Assembly: GCA_951799405.1 (NCBI GenBank)
Contig: OX637343.1
Location: forward strand, 3,100,001-3,164,000
Source of the DNA: Agapetus fuscipes
Taxonomy: Eukaryota > Arthropoda > Insecta > Trichoptera > Glossosomatidae
Length of the DNA stretch: 64,000 nt
Reading direction: 5' to 3'
Made by a program: the position numbers and the translations under genes. The notes below the pieces were generated by a model, which saw only the letters and a program-made list of their open reading frames with translations, was not told the origin of the DNA and made no database searches. Shown here piece by piece: positions 52,320-64,000 of the stretch. Within the stretch, counting starts at the first letter, position 1. Each line of letters begins with the position of its first letter.

Positions 52320-53640
52320 TATCTTTTTTGATCAATGATTTTGACAGTTCTCTAGAATGTTCAGCGTTTCTGGAAATCATCATTTAGATAAACAATTAAG
52401 AACTAGTTTTGAATACATCGTGTTTAAAATAAAACTATTCCCCTTTTTATCTAATTGTTTAACAAACATTTTGAATTTTTTACATGATTTGATTTTTCAA
52501 AATTAAAACATATTCTTCCCTTTTAATTAAAACATTAGTATTTTTCTTTCATCAAATGAAAAAAACCTTTTCATTTTTGTTTTAAGATGGCTGGCTTTAT
52601 CCATTTACATAAATCTGTTTAAGGTATTTATAACTATAATCATAGATACAAAAATTATTGTGTACTGCGTAAATACGTCACTAAAGTTCACGCAACATGC
52701 TAGCGACAGTCAACATCACAAATTTGTGTATTTCTTTGATATGAGAACCACAATGGCAATCTTTGACAATAAAGCACACAGACAAAATGGAGAAAGTCAG
52801 TTCTTGTCCACATTGGTGATGTCGTTTGACTTTCAATGAAAAAATAAAACAAAAATGACTTAAATAAAAATAAACTTTTTTTTTATTTCTTTCCGCTATA
52901 CTGATTTATCATTCAATTTACTTTCTTTGTCACAGCACCACTGACTTCTAGGCTCTACTTTTTTATTTCACCTTTTCTGTTGATGTAACAGGTATTGTAG
53001 TATTTTTTTAAAATATATTTACTTAAACAGATGTTTTTCAACTCTGTTACAATTTTGCTAGGGAGTTTTCTGCTGATTTTTTTTGTCAAAGATTATTAGC
53101 CTGTTTCATTTTGATTTACAAAATTTTGATAACGCATCTTTCAATATTCCATATTTGAAACCCGCTTGGGCAATTTTGATGGTGGATTTCAGATTGGTAT
53201 ATTGTTTTCAATGTTATACTAATAAGAGTGATCAATTAATTCATATGTAACCGAAGGTGGCAGTCTTTGATGAATATATAGAAATGCAGAAAATGGCATT
53301 CTCTGTGTTTCCATTTATATTTTTCTCAGATTCGAAAAAAAAACTCTTGAAAACTGCCTGCGGATCGATATGACTCAATTGGTAGATTTAAGATATTTTA
53401 TCCTCAAATGAAATACAGAAACCTATTTTCAATACCAATTTCCAATTGATTTTAGCAAGGACACCCATTTTCTTGTAAAATTATTTTTCCTTAATTTCCT
53501 TTCTTTTTAAAACAATATAAAAATTATCCTTGAGCCTGTGGAGGTCCTTCTTCTTGTTTTCTGTTCAGTGGTGCTGCCCCAGCTGTTGTCCTAGAGCGGC
53601 CATCTTGATTTTCACATTTTGACAGCTGTCACTTAATAAA
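52320..53640. other. Probable VMAT 3' UTR and intergenic sequence
   Basis: Lies downstream of the VMAT stop. Minus-strand AATAAA (plus TTTATT) occurs near 52886 and 52962, which would imply a 3' UTR of 0.7 kb or more. No coding potential seen. Confidence 0.35.
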
Positions 53641-53662
53641 TCAATATGGCGGGTGGCTTCTG

Positions 53663-56600
53663 CTATTCGTCTTCCTCATTTTGATAGCTCACGTAGCGCA
53701 CAGATGATTTTTCACCCCCCACAATCAGTGACTGGAAAAAACACAAATTAAAAATACCATAAATAACTTTTCATATGTATAAGAAAATACAATAAATGAT
53801 TAGGTAGTTTAGAACCAAAGAGCACAGAGGGACTAGGAAGGAGAACTCCTATGAAGTGCCATGGCAGTAATGATTTCCTGTGTGTCCCCAACGATACTAC
53901 TGTTTGAGTAGCATTGCTGTTTTTCACAATATAGTAACAAATGCACATGAAATATAATAATGGGTAAACAACAACAAAAATGGCACATAAGATATTAAAG
54001 TCATACCCAAAGTCATACCTCCAAAAGACACATAAAAAAGAGACGGTTGCCTGGAAACTGATTATAACAAGACCTCGTGTGTATGAAGCCATAACTATGA
54101 CAGACAGTAAGTATTGCTTCACATAAACGGGGCCAAAACACAATTCAATACAGGCACCTAATTTTCTCACCTAACCGCTCTATACTCCTTGTTTAGAATA
54201 AAAAACCATATGAAGCGCATAGTTGCAAAACCCCCTAAAATGGTTTTTCATATATTTTGAGTTGGATATACAGTTAGGAAGATAATGAAATTCTTGACAG
54301 GACTGTAAACATGTTACTTGCAAAACTCATCTAATTTCATACAAAATATCGAATCTTTAAACATGGTTAGTTGCAAAACCCCCTAAAACATCACATATTA
54401 GTTGCAAATTGCCCTAAAACAAATAAGCCAATCACAGATAAGAAAAATGATGACATTTCAACTAAATCCAAAATGGCCGCCATAGTGTTTTGATAAGTGG
54501 TTGACGTGGTTGTGTATTTTTGGTCCCTTTATTTGTGTAAAAATCTGCAAAAATAATGGATGAACAGTCGATTAATGTGCCTAAATCCAAACCTAATGAA
54601 GCTCGAAAGCGTTTGCGTAACGAAAAAATGTGGAAACGAAATGTTGAACGTCAAAAAAGGTATGATAAAAATGTTACTTTTTGTTGATATTATATGCCAG
54701 AATGCAGAGTGAATTCAAGTAATACCTGTGCCCTTAGGTACCTACTTAAAGCATAATATTTTTGTCACGCTGCTTTATGTTTTAATATTAGGTAGGTATT
54801 TTACTGTTAATTAATTAAGAATTTTATAACGTAATTAAATTACTATTATGGCATTCCTACTCATTTTCACGCACATTTTATTTAATCAAATAATATATTT
54901 ATTAAATGACTAAAGTAATCAAACTTATTTTTTTTTTTAGGTGTATAAATAAAATGAAAAGCTTTTGTATTATTAACTGATATTTTTATTTACCTTGGAA
55001 CATTTGCCTGAATTATCCACCCTGCAACCAGCCCTTTTATAATTGCCAGTTTCTTGTTGGTTTCAAAACCCCCTAAAATTGTGTGTGTAACTTGCAAAAA
55101 CCCCTAAAATCAAATGTGATTTGCAAAATCCTCCATAATGAAATTTTACTTATTTTTAATAAAATTTTGGTAATTTCAACACAAAAAAGTAATTCAAATT
55201 GAAATTCCTCATGTTCCTGATATTTTTTATAAATATTTACAATCAATTCGGAGGCATATCTTCAATTGATATTAATAAAAGCTGAATATCTCAAATCATG
55301 AACAAATCATTTTAGGGGATTTTGCAACTAGTCGCTTCATATGCCTACACAGTGGAGTTTTTAGCACTACCAGCGCGTTGGGCGAGATTTCTAAGGCGCC
55401 CCCTATCCACCATTCAAATCCATACGAAAATCATATAAAGGGGCATAAATGGTATAAAGGGGCCTGCAGCGCCCTATTATACCGGGCGCCCTAAGCAGTC
55501 GCCCAATCGCGCCCTACCCTAACGCCAGCCCTGTGCTTAGGTACATTAAAAAAATATGTAAGTAAATGTATAAAGACTGTTAATTTGTATCCAAACACTA
55601 ACATATCTCCCATTTTACCAATCAGCAGTCCACTAGATAAGTATAAATGAAATTCATAAATTGAAACAGATGAAATGCATGCGGTTTTTTGTCAGTAAGT
55701 TGGTATATTCACCTTCTTTTCCTCCTTGGTAGGAGGTGCCCTGAGTAGGAACAGCAACGGTGCGTACAGGAAGTTCAAGATGGCGATCCCAAACAGCATC
55801 CATTCAAAGCCAATAGTGTTCACCAAGGTCCCAGACATGGCGGGCCCTGAAAAAGAGTTACCAGAACAACTCATCAACTAAGCTGTCAAGGAAGTTGTAG
55901 ACTTTCACAACTAGGGGTGGACAAAGAAGAATTGATTTGAGATGACACTGAGACGAATCTGTCACAATCTACCGAAGAATGATCACTTTAGGTTATTTCA
56001 GCCTTACAGCAATTGGCGTCTTGATTGGAAATTTATGGTTTCTGGCGAAAACTGTCCAGCATTTACCAAACACCCAGTATTTCAACCTATTAAGACTGCA
56101 AAGGTTGGGATGGGCAGGACATGTTCACAGAATGATGGCTTGCGGATTCCCTAAAGAATGATGACCGGTTACCCAGAAGGTCGAAAAAGAGTGGGAAAGC
56201 TCAGATTGAGATGGAGAGATGAAGTGGGGAGGAATGCGGTTCAGCTTTTATAAGTTGCGACCTGGACAGCGGTGTCAGAGGACAGGTAGAGTTGGGGGTA
56301 GAGGTTAAATGAGGTAGGCTTGAAGCTTACCGACAGCGAATCCCAGACAGAAGGCGATGTCTCCGATGGCATACACTGATCCATATACCGCGCTGTGCCT
56401 GATGTCCACTAGGTAGCCAAGTTCGGGCATCATGGAGGAGTCCACCATGCCAATAGCAAAGCCAAGACCTGCGTTGGGGACTATCAGGTGATTAATGGAA
56501 GTGGCCATCGGGATCTGGAAGAATCATGTGACTTGATATGAGTATTTTACATTGTGTAAATATATTTTTTTAAGAAAATAATGTGTAAAAACTAAGTCTC

Positions 56601-59600
56601 TATGGTAAGTATGTATGAGATGTATATCGTACCAAAATCAAGCAAACACCAATGATGACTAATCCTAGGCAAGCAGCCAACCAGCGCCCCATGCGGTGTC
56701 CCAGAGGTCCAAACAGATTAGTTCCTGGAAAATAGAAAAACCCGACCATGAACTTCATTCTTCCTCAACCTTTTAAGCTTTTAAGCGGTTGATACTGGAG
56801 AAGAGTTGCTTTGCAAGATCTGTTGCCGTGAACTATGGGAGTTGGAGCTTCCAGACGTTTCGCCTATATTTGCAATGAGCTTCTTCAGATACGATGTTGA
56901 TGAAAATTAGGAGTTTACTTGCAATTTAAAAATAACAATCCAGGCGGGGAAGTCTTGACGACTGTCGATTCTTACCGTATTTATTTGAAGATTGGATGGC
57001 ATAAAACATGGCGGCGTAACAACAGCTGATACATTTATCATTTAGCAACTATCAGCTGTTAGGCGGGTTTTATTCCGTCTTATCTTCAAATAGGTATGGT
57101 AAGATCTACCGACGCCCATTGAGACTTCCACCCCGGGAACTTTACTTGTGAGATATATGGAAGAGCAGTGACATCTATTAACCACCTTTAGAAAACTCCG
57201 GTATGTGACTACAAATCTTAATTCTTCACATGTGAGTTTGCAATTGGAGCAGCGCCATCTTTGAATTCACCTTTTTGTAAAATTCCTGGAATGGAGCTCT
57301 CATATCCCGAGTAGACAGCACTATTTTCACAACAGTCATCCCAGCACATCATCATTATGCTGAAGACAACCATTGCACATGAAGGCAAAACATCCTGAAG
57401 CTCCAGCTCTGATACACTATAGCAACATGTCCCGGAAAGAAATTCTCCAGAGCCAACCGTCATTTGCGCCCTTGAGATGGTCCTGGACCATTAAATGGTG
57501 CCACAGGAAAGAAATCATCCATCATCATCGTCATCATTAGATTATTACTTTCAACATTTATTACATCGTCTAGAGGCTTTAACGGTCCGTAGTCTAGTGG
57601 TTAGTGCCTCAGACTCACAAAAATGGAAGGTTGTGGGTTCGATTCCTAGCGTAGCACAAAAAATGTATCATTTAGATTTTCAAATATGCTCTTCCCTGGG
57701 TTGAAAAATTCATATGCCTTTACCAAAGACCAATCACCAACATCCAGCCTTACAGTAACTTTGTCTTGCTTGAGAATTGACACTTTCTATAGCAACAACC
57801 AAGCTCGCAGAGGGTACTTGAGGTGTGAGTCACAGAAAAACAGCGCTCACCAAATAAATCATCCTAATATTATATTTTGTATTGTTTGTGTATTAACATA
57901 TTTTTGTGTATTATATATTATTTATTATCACAATGATGTTTACCGATAAGATAGCTGATGCTCGCCGGCAGGAAGGTGACTCCTTGCTTCCAGCGCCCAG
58001 CTCCCATGGTGTCCATCATCCAGATGGGCAGAGATGGCTCCAGCATGGCAATGCCCATATTGGCAAAGGTTATGGCTCCTAAACAGTCAAAGCAATACAC
58101 TTTAATTACAGAAACCAACTAATAAGTAATTATTAATCTATTTTGAGGTTAGGTCAGGTAACGTTAGGCCTAAAATGTGATCTATAGTATGAATCAATGC
58201 AGTAAGCTAGTATCTGCTCCTCTATGTTGTTACTCAATGGGTCCGATGATGTTTACCTGCTGCTATGATGATGTAGGGGTCCATGATGAGAGCCTTGAGG
58301 GAAGGCGGGTCACTCTCCTGGCGCACCACTGTCGGCTGCAGCATCAGCAGCTGGAGAACTGAAAATCAATTATAATAATAATAATATTAGAATGATTTAT
58401 TTGGTGAGCGCTGTTTTAGTGTGTATCACACCTCAAAAGCCCTCGGTCGCCCTTGTTCGTCGCTGTAGAAAGCGCCAATTCTCAAGCAAGACCCAGTTGT
58501 TGTATGGTTGGATGGACCTTTCAGTGACCGGTCTTGTGGTAAAGGTTTATGAATTTTTCAACCCAGTGAAGAGCACATTTGGATATATAAATGGTATATT
58601 TTTGTGCTCCGCCGGGATTCAAATCCACAACCTTCCATTTACGAGTCCGAAGTGTTGCCACTGGACTACGGACCGGTCCAAGAAATGCCAACAACACGCG
58701 GTGTACCTAGCGGTCACCCATCCAAGTAGCATCTGCGCCCAATGTTGCTCAACTTCGGTGATCTGGTGAGAACCGGTGCTTTCAACATGGTATCATCGTT
58801 GACACTTAATAAATCCATTGTAAAAAAAGGATTTATTAATAGGTATCAAGATCAATCTCGCAGGGGGCTCTTGAGGTGTGATTCACACGAAACGGCGCTC
58901 ACCAAATAAATCATCCAAATGTTCATATTAATTTAAGTATTTATATGGTTGTTTGCGTGTTATACGAGTAGGTACACACCGCGGTGGAATAAAATTGATT
59001 TCTAATTTTTATTGAAACTGCATAAGCTGATAGATGATTCTAGCTTTACACACAGTGTGTTAATTTATGCAAGAAAGTCGAGTACAGATCCTGTGCAATT
59101 TATTTATATTACTTTTGTCAACAGTATAACTTTATGGTTTAGCAGTGTCATGTTGTATTGTTTGTGTGTGTTTTTTTTAAATAAATCTTACATACTTTAC
59201 AAATCGATAAAAAAAATTAGACACTTACGTCCATCTCCCAATGCCAGAGCCGACAGGATCAAGAACGGAGCTGACTTCCCAACAAACTCATACATGACTC
59301 CGCCAAACGGAGGACCAATGAGGACTCCCAGAGCCAGGCCCCCCAGGGCTATGCCCATGGCATTACCACGTTCCTGCGGCAAACAAACAAGCATCTGATT
59401 AATCAATTGAGCAATTAATACAAGGTAATACTTAATCATATTTGACCCAAATTTGTGGGAAGACATAAGTAGGTACCCCTGTAATAGTAAAACATGTTTT
59501 CTTTGTCACATTCTTGTACCTGTACCTGAAGTTGACAGATCGTCCCCCCCTGTGCTTGTTTGTGTTATCTAATATCACATTCTACACAATATGAGCTAAG

Positions 59601-62600
59601 AAAAATAGTAGGCTGAGATTTGTTTTTGGTATTTTCAAAATGAATTTCCAACATTCATAAGGCACATTCGTCGAGTACATATATAGGTACAATCGTTGCT
59701 CATGTGAAATTACCTCTGATGGATATAATGTAAGCAAGCACTAAAGAGATGAAATGGCACATCCGTACCAATGTTTCTTTCAAGAGTCAAACATTGTTTC
59801 TATAATGAAATCAAGAAGATTTTATTGGGCCGGACATGTAGTACGTGCAGAGGACTCCTGGATAATCAGAAATATCTTGGATGGTTCCCCTTCTTGTGCT
59901 AAACCACTTTAACGTACCAGAACGGCACGGTACCCCCATGTCTTGCTGAGCTATGTTCTGTCAATAAGCCTTCAAAACAACCACTACGGCCTCCCCTTAC
60001 TGCTGTCAACAAGGTCATAGTGCCCAAAAGAGCGAACACATCAAATTTTGCAGACAGGAGCTTTGCGGTGGCCGGGCCGGTTGCCTGGAACAATTTGCCC
60101 ATCGGTGTTCGCGCGAACCAGCCTACCACCACCTTCAGAAAGGGACTGAAGACACTGCTTTTTCCAAAAGCCATGGCGCCCTTGAGATGGTCCTGGACCA
60201 TTAAATGGCGCCACAGGAAAGAAATCATCCATCATCATCATCATCATCATCATATGGTGGGCAGATAATGTTGATGTCAAAGTGGAAGTCTTCGAAGAAA
60301 GGGGACCTTGGAGGGAAGGGTTGTGGTGTGGTTATTATTAATTATGCTCGTTATGAGAGGTTCCATTTGTATTCATACACCACACTTTCCTACCTTGTCA
60401 TCCGGATATCTCTCGGCCAGCATTCCCATACCGGAAACAGAGCTGCAGGATGAGCCGATCCCCTGGAGAGCCCTAGCCATGAAGAGGACTCCATAGGAGC
60501 GGCCAAACGCAAATACTGGAACATATAGCGAGGAAACAAACCATTACAAATATATTGACGCATGTAAAAACTAAATGTGTTACAAAACAATAACTGATGT
60601 AAGTATATTAAAGTGAAATTCATAAGCACAAAGTATTTTTTGTAATCATATTTACTAATTAAAATTAACGTACTGGAAAGAATGGTATGAGTATTACATT
60701 GATGATGGAAGAAATGAGAACTTACTGAGTGTTGATAAGAACATGATGATGAAGCCTGTGAACATGGGCACACTGTAGCCGATCCTGGAACCAACAAAAT
60801 GTATTGTTACAAATATGTAATTGTATGTTTTGCTTGTCTGTGAAGTCTCTAGATGTTAGGTAATTAGAGAGTTAACTAGTTTACTTAGTTAACTAGGTAA
60901 CTAGAGGTTAGGTAATTTGCAGTTGATATTTGTATTTTTCGGGATTGCTTGACCGGTCCGTAGCTCAGTGGTAACACTGCGGACTCTGAATGGGAAGGTT
61001 GTGGGTTCGATTCCCGGCAGAGCACAAAAAATATACCATTTATATTTTCAAATTTGCTCTTCGCCGGGTTGAAAAACTCATAAAACCTTTACCAATGACC
61101 GGTCACCAAAGGTCCATCCAGCCTTACAGCAACTGGGTCTTGCTTGAGAATTGGCGCTTTGCAGCGACGACGATCAAGCTCGTAAAAAGGTCGATAGCTC
61201 AATTGGTAGAATGCTTGCATTCCATGCCGAGAGCAAGGGTTCGATCTCAAAGGTTTACTCAGCCTTCACAAGAAATGAGAACCAGCCCCCCCCCCCGGGA
61301 GATGGGAAACCCCCACTTCAACTGAAAGTGGTTGGTGTGAGGCCGGCCCCCTTACCTGTAAAAATAAATAGGTCCCGAATCGCCACATGCGACCCCTTCG
61401 GGGATAACGCAGGCAAGAAGTTACACTATATCTGTAGCTTAGTTGCTCAAGTGTTTGATGATCTAGTAAAGTCTTGCATGTTTCAATTCTCAATGATTCG
61501 AGAATCATCCTTAGTCTTGCTATAAATAAGGACCAAAGCTCTCTGTGACTAGAGAAGCCAATCGACCGTGTCACCAAAGCCATAGTGTGCGCGGAAAGTA
61601 ACTCTGTATCTGAAATAAGTTGTTTAAAAATTTATGGTTTAGCACTTTACATTTATTTCACAGTTGGTCTTCACTTTACAACGTCTTTCTTGTTCTAAAG
61701 CAGAGCGTCGTATATCTACTGACTGACTTGCAAGCACCTTGCGCTTTATATACTCCCAAAGACAGTAGTTACTAGAAGCCAATTTTGCTGGACTCTTCTA
61801 GAACGACTAAAAGCTTCGAGGAGATACACAATTGAATGTCTCTTTCCTAGGTAACTATAATAATTACTCCAACTCTTATCGGCTATAACTAATACACCTA
61901 CCTACCTACCTAAAATTTATATGTATTTGTTATTTACATAACAATATGTAGAGCAGTGGCGCAGGGTTATTTTACAGAGAGATGAGTTAAAGAAGGGTTA
62001 GAAACCCACGATCTACAATAATACAAGAGGAATGTCACAGCTTTAAATGAGAATCAACAGAGTCGCAGTGAAGTAAGAAAAATGCATACTTATTAGCATA
62101 CCAGTGGCGAAGGGTGCCATAAAAGCCGATTCCCATCGGTTTCCTGTTTAAAATGAGGCAAAAATGATAATAAAGTAGACTGCATGGTTTCAATGGGGAA
62201 AAAATACGTATTGTTTCTTTGGTTTTAAATGTATATTTTTACTTTGTGCCTATATTTTTTAACTACTTTGTTGCATTATTTTAAAAGGGAAGCCGATGGG
62301 AACCGACTTGTATGGCACCCTTCGCCACTCCAGCATACCTACCTTTTTAGACAAGAAGATTTGGAGGAACGGTGAATAATAATAGGCTGGTGTGAGGCTG
62401 ACCCCCCATGCTATAAAAACTTGGTTCATTTATGCCAATGCTACCCCAGATTCAGGGAAGGGCGACAGAAGTTACAAAATTTATGTTCATGCGAGGTTTG
62501 TTTTATTTTGTATGAACACATGCATCATGTGAGAGGGCGGGCGAACTTACATGTGCCTACTTGTGGGAATTTATTAAATATGGACATTAAATGTCATTAT

Positions 62601-63674
62601 AATAAAATTCAGTGGCGAAGGGTACCATACAACTTGATTCCCATCGGCTTCCCTTTTAAAATGAGGCAACAAAGAGGCAAAAAATACATTTAAAACCAAA
62701 GAAACAATACGTATTTTTCCCCATTGAAACCATGCAGTCTACTTTATTATCATTTTTGCCTCATTTTAAAAGGGAAACCGATGGGAATCGAGTTGTATGG
62801 CACCCTTCGCCACTGCAATATATCTATGTAACCTAGATTATAGATGAGAATAAGATTTGGATATTGGAATATGATGGTGTGGTTACTTGTGCGTGAGAGG
62901 TCCCACGATGGGGTTGGCCAGCAGCTGCACAAACGCCTTGGATGCAAACATCATGCCCACCTCCACCGTCTCCTCCACCAGCTCCTTGTGCCGGGCCTGC
63001 TCCAGAGCCGTGATGTTCACTGCAACACATATCATTGACTTGTAATATCGATTAATAAATTGTGTAGAATACATCAACTGTTTTTTATTATTAAATAGAA
63101 CCCGCTGGAAACATAGCAGTGTACAAGATCATCAAGTCCCCAACACGCCTGTGCACTACCTACAGGCTGAAAACAAAAGGCTCCACCATATCTGAATAGC
63201 ATGATTCCACCTACTGAAATCGGTGTGTCTAGTTCATACAAACGTGTGAACAACTGAGTCTTTAATGTTCTTCTAAACTTATTTTCCAAATCTATCTTGC
63301 ACAGGTCATCTGGAAGGCCGTTCCATACAGTTGGAGCAGCCACCTTGAAGGCTCGCTCTCCGAAAACAGTCTTCTTTTCTCTTCCGTGAAACTCCAGATA
63401 CGTCTGACCATAGTGCTGCCAATTAGCCATCTTTGCCATCTCCCGTCATAAATACAGCTAAAAGAGGAAGTGCCACCGGCTGGAGGAAACTAAGGACAAA
63501 GTGTGTGACTGTTACCTGCTGTATCGTTGGCACTGAGGCTGGCCTGCTGCGTGGTGTTGCAGGTGCAGCCCGGCTGCAGCGCTGGCAGAGTAGGCGCGGG
63601 CGGCGGTCCCACGGGGGCGCTCAGGGGGGCGTCTGGGTGACGGATGTCGTACAGGAACTCAGGGATTATGGGCA
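53663..63674 (-). CDS. Vmat: Vesicular monoamine transporter (MFS/DHA1), 3' 11 exons
   Basis: Proton/monoamine antiporter loading dopamine, serotonin, octopamine or histamine into synaptic vesicles. Exons in transcript order: 63516-63674, 62887-63019, 60726-60784, 60394-60515, 59229-59373, 58257-58358, 57944-58078, 56633-56724, 56331-56514, 55713-55846, 53663-53731. Phases join throughout (443 aa seen). Hallmarks are [96 protein letters not shown] and [20 protein letters not shown]. The lumenal loop after TM1 is Pro-rich with Asn-X-Thr sites (NTT, NDT, NIT). The cytoplasmic tail ends [17 protein letters not shown]. The start codon and TM1 are off the right edge. VMAT is preferred over VAChT because of the [14 protein letters not shown] segment and the C-terminal KEEKK. 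Confidence 0.93.
53930..54100 (-). repeat. Dispersed repeat in VMAT last intron
   Basis: Third member of the family at 42660 and 52082. Orientation is the same as those on the plus strand when read left to right; strand assigned arbitrarily. Confidence 0.5.
54207..55343 (+). mobile_element. DNA transposon with captured coding exon
   Basis: Inverted ends CATATGAAGCG...AGTTGCAAAACCCCCTAAAA and complement (about 32 bp, imperfect). Copies of TTGCAAAACCCCCTAAAA recur inside near both ends (54370, 54400, 55060, 55095, 55130), as subterminal transposase-binding repeats do. Contains the short coding exon at 54556-54687. Confidence 0.7.
54556..54687 (+). pseudogene. Transposon-borne first exon, basic peptide
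   Basis: ATG then [20 protein letters not shown] and [17 protein letters not shown], stop TGA at 54685-54687, or a splice donor AG|GTATGA at 54659. The W-K-R-N-x-x-R basic motif resembles N-termini of arthropod transposon-associated proteins (recalled, not verified). Confidence 0.45.
56085..56325 (+). mobile_element. LINE C-terminal fragment
   Basis: [15 protein letters not shown] followed by [22 protein letters not shown] reading with frameshifts. Lies in a VMAT intron and overlaps the edge of a VMAT exon border by no coding base. Confidence 0.6.
56854..56888 (-). other. Hammerhead-like core, second family
   Basis: Minus strand CTGAAGAAGCTCATTGCAAA then GGCGAAACGTC: core CTGAAGA, weak stem II, GAAACGTC. 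Confidence 0.4.
57463..57540 (+). mobile_element. LINE extreme 3' end
   Basis: TGGTCCTGGACCATTAAATG then CATC-repeat tail, as in 59890-60252. Only the last 78 bp inserted. Confidence 0.65.
57591..57871 (+). repeat. SINE A copy without 5S part
   Basis: ACGGTCCGTAGTCTAGTGGT head with B box GGTTCGATTCC, complete 3' tail ACAGCGCTCACCAAATAAAT. Confidence 0.8.
58399..58803 (-). repeat. Composite 5S rRNA/tRNA SINE, second full copy
   Basis: Minus orientation. The 5S part is 58803-58685 (plus strand shows CGCGGTGT, GGTCACCCATCCAAGTAGC, CAACTTCGGTGATC). The tRNA-like head ends near 58600. Independent confirmation that the 5S and tRNA modules move as one unit. Confidence 0.88.
58848..58918 (+). repeat. 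SINE A 3' tail fragment
   Basis: CTCGCAGGGGGCTCTTGAGG to CACCAAATAAATCATCC only. Confidence 0.7.
59890..60252 (+). mobile_element. CR1/L2-like LINE 3' end with (ATC)n tail
   Basis: [20 protein letters not shown] then [10 protein letters not shown] in the plus strand, ending GGAAAGAAATCATCC and nine or so CAT units. Confidence 0.8.
60951..61180 (+). repeat. SINE A copy fused to SINE B
   Basis: GACCGGTCCGTAGCTCAGTG head to CGACGATCAAGCTCGTAAAA. The next base block is the SINE B head, so the 3' tail is replaced. Confidence 0.75.
61182..61440 (+). repeat. tRNA-derived SINE B, best copy
   Basis: Head GGTCGATAGCTCAATTGGTA and GGTTCGATCTC (A and B boxes of a tRNA gene), body GAACCAGCCCCCCCC...CCACTTCAACTGAAAGTGGTTGG, 3' block CGACCCCTTCGGGGATAACG with a small CCCCTTCGGGG hairpin. 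About ten copies or fragments in the window. Confidence 0.8.
62102..62330 (+). mobile_element. hAT-like MITE, copy 1
   Basis: Ends CAGTGGCGAAGGGTGCCATA / complement. Flanked by TAGCATAC and CAGCATAC (8 bp, one mismatch), the hAT target-duplication length. Confidence 0.75.
62382..62846 (+). repeat. TCTAA-tailed repeat split by hAT-like MITE
   Basis: 62382-62609 and 62816-62846 are one copy (CAATATATCTATGTAACCTA is its 3' end). Confidence 0.7.
62610..62815 (-). mobile_element. hAT-like MITE, copy 2 (inverted)
   Basis: Opposite orientation to copy 1 280 bp away, same ends, interior AAAACCAAAGAAACAATACG. Confidence 0.75.
63075..63470 (-). mobile_element. CR1-like LINE 3' end
   Basis: Minus reading [20 protein letters not shown] then [15 protein letters not shown]. 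Lies in the VMAT intron between the first two exons seen. Confidence 0.8.
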
Positions 63675-64000
63675 CTGCAACACAACAACACCATGTCACT
63701 AGCTCCTGCACCTCAGGGGGGCGTCTGGGTGACGGATGTCGTACAGGAACTCAGGGATTATGGGCACTGCAACACAACAACACCATGTCACTAGCTCCTG
63801 CACCTCAGGGGGGCGTCTGGGTGACGGATGTCGTACAGGAACTCAGGGATTATGGGCACTGCAACACAACAACACCATGTCACTAGCTCCTGCACCTCAG
63901 GGGGGCGTCTGGGTGACGGATGTCGTACAGGAACTCAGGGATTATGGGCACTGCAACACAACAACACCATGTCACTAGCTCCTGCACCTCAGGGGGGCGT
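63620..64000. repeat. 92-bp tandem repeat overlapping a VMAT exon edge
   Basis: Units start at 63620, 63712, 63804, 63896 and 63988 (partial, window edge) and look identical. On the minus strand each unit holds a pyrimidine-rich acceptor ending TTGCAG, then 55 nt of the VMAT exon that begins at 63674 (encoding [16 protein letters not shown]). The innermost unit continues into the rest of the exon. Other units end CCTGAG followed by GTGCAG, a possible 5' splice site. Open frames on the plus strand here are artefacts of the repeat. Confidence 0.95.

Noticed and set aside
63433..63978. Repetitive plus-strand proteins of 80-89 aa
   Set aside because: They come from the 92-bp tandem repeat antisense to the VMAT exon. 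The 92-bp unit is not a multiple of three, so different copies repeat the same peptide in changing frames only by chance openness.
63620..64000. CRISPR-like array
   Set aside because: Units are directly contiguous 92-bp copies without unique spacers and overlap a eukaryotic exon.

Overview
The window is eukaryotic nuclear DNA, most likely from an arthropod and probably an insect. All genes are in GT-AG exons separated by long, repeat-filled introns, and the 5S-rRNA-derived part of one SINE family looks like arthropod 5S. The protein sequences read closest to insect forms, as judged from memory. I cannot fix the order.

Four host genes are present. (1) Positions 1-10407, minus strand: the first 11 coding exons of the U5 snRNP helicase BRR2/SNRNP200, running off the left edge just after its first Walker A motif. 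(2) Positions 10833-38646, plus strand: a complete 11-exon M17 leucine aminopeptidase (LAP3-like, 529 aa). It is divergent from BRR2 across a 425-bp gap that must hold both promoters. (3) Positions 14037-16109, plus strand: an intact, intronless COP1 (RING plus coiled coil plus WD40, 690 aa) nested in LAP intron 2. (4) Positions 53663-63674, minus strand: the last 11 exons of a vesicular monoamine transporter (VMAT), whose first exon(s) lie beyond the right edge. Between LAP and VMAT lie about 15 kb of AT-rich intergenic DNA in which I see only repeats.

The rest is a dense mobile-element landscape. The standout is a young LTR element (31148-35273, minus) in LAP intron 7. Its two 511-bp LTRs look identical and it has a 4-bp target duplication, a primer-binding site and a polypurine tract. 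Its single 808-aa ORF has no polymerase. That ORF carries a SAP domain, coiled coils, a Gag capsid-like region, a CCHC knuckle, a macro (ADP-ribose-binding) domain and a CCCH zinc finger. A Gag-only element carrying a macrodomain is the best candidate here for an undescribed system.

Other elements include a composite 5S-rRNA/tRNA SINE that shares its 3' tail with a LINE in the same window, and a second tRNA-derived SINE. There are also a very abundant TCTAA-tailed repeat (about 18 copies), several 5'-truncated LINEs and pogo-, hAT- and Harbinger-like MITEs. Foldback elements carry hammerhead-ribozyme-like cores. Part of LAP exon 8 has been duplicated into LAP intron 3 and is still splice-phase compatible. 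A 92-bp tandem array repeats a VMAT exon edge together with its splice acceptor.
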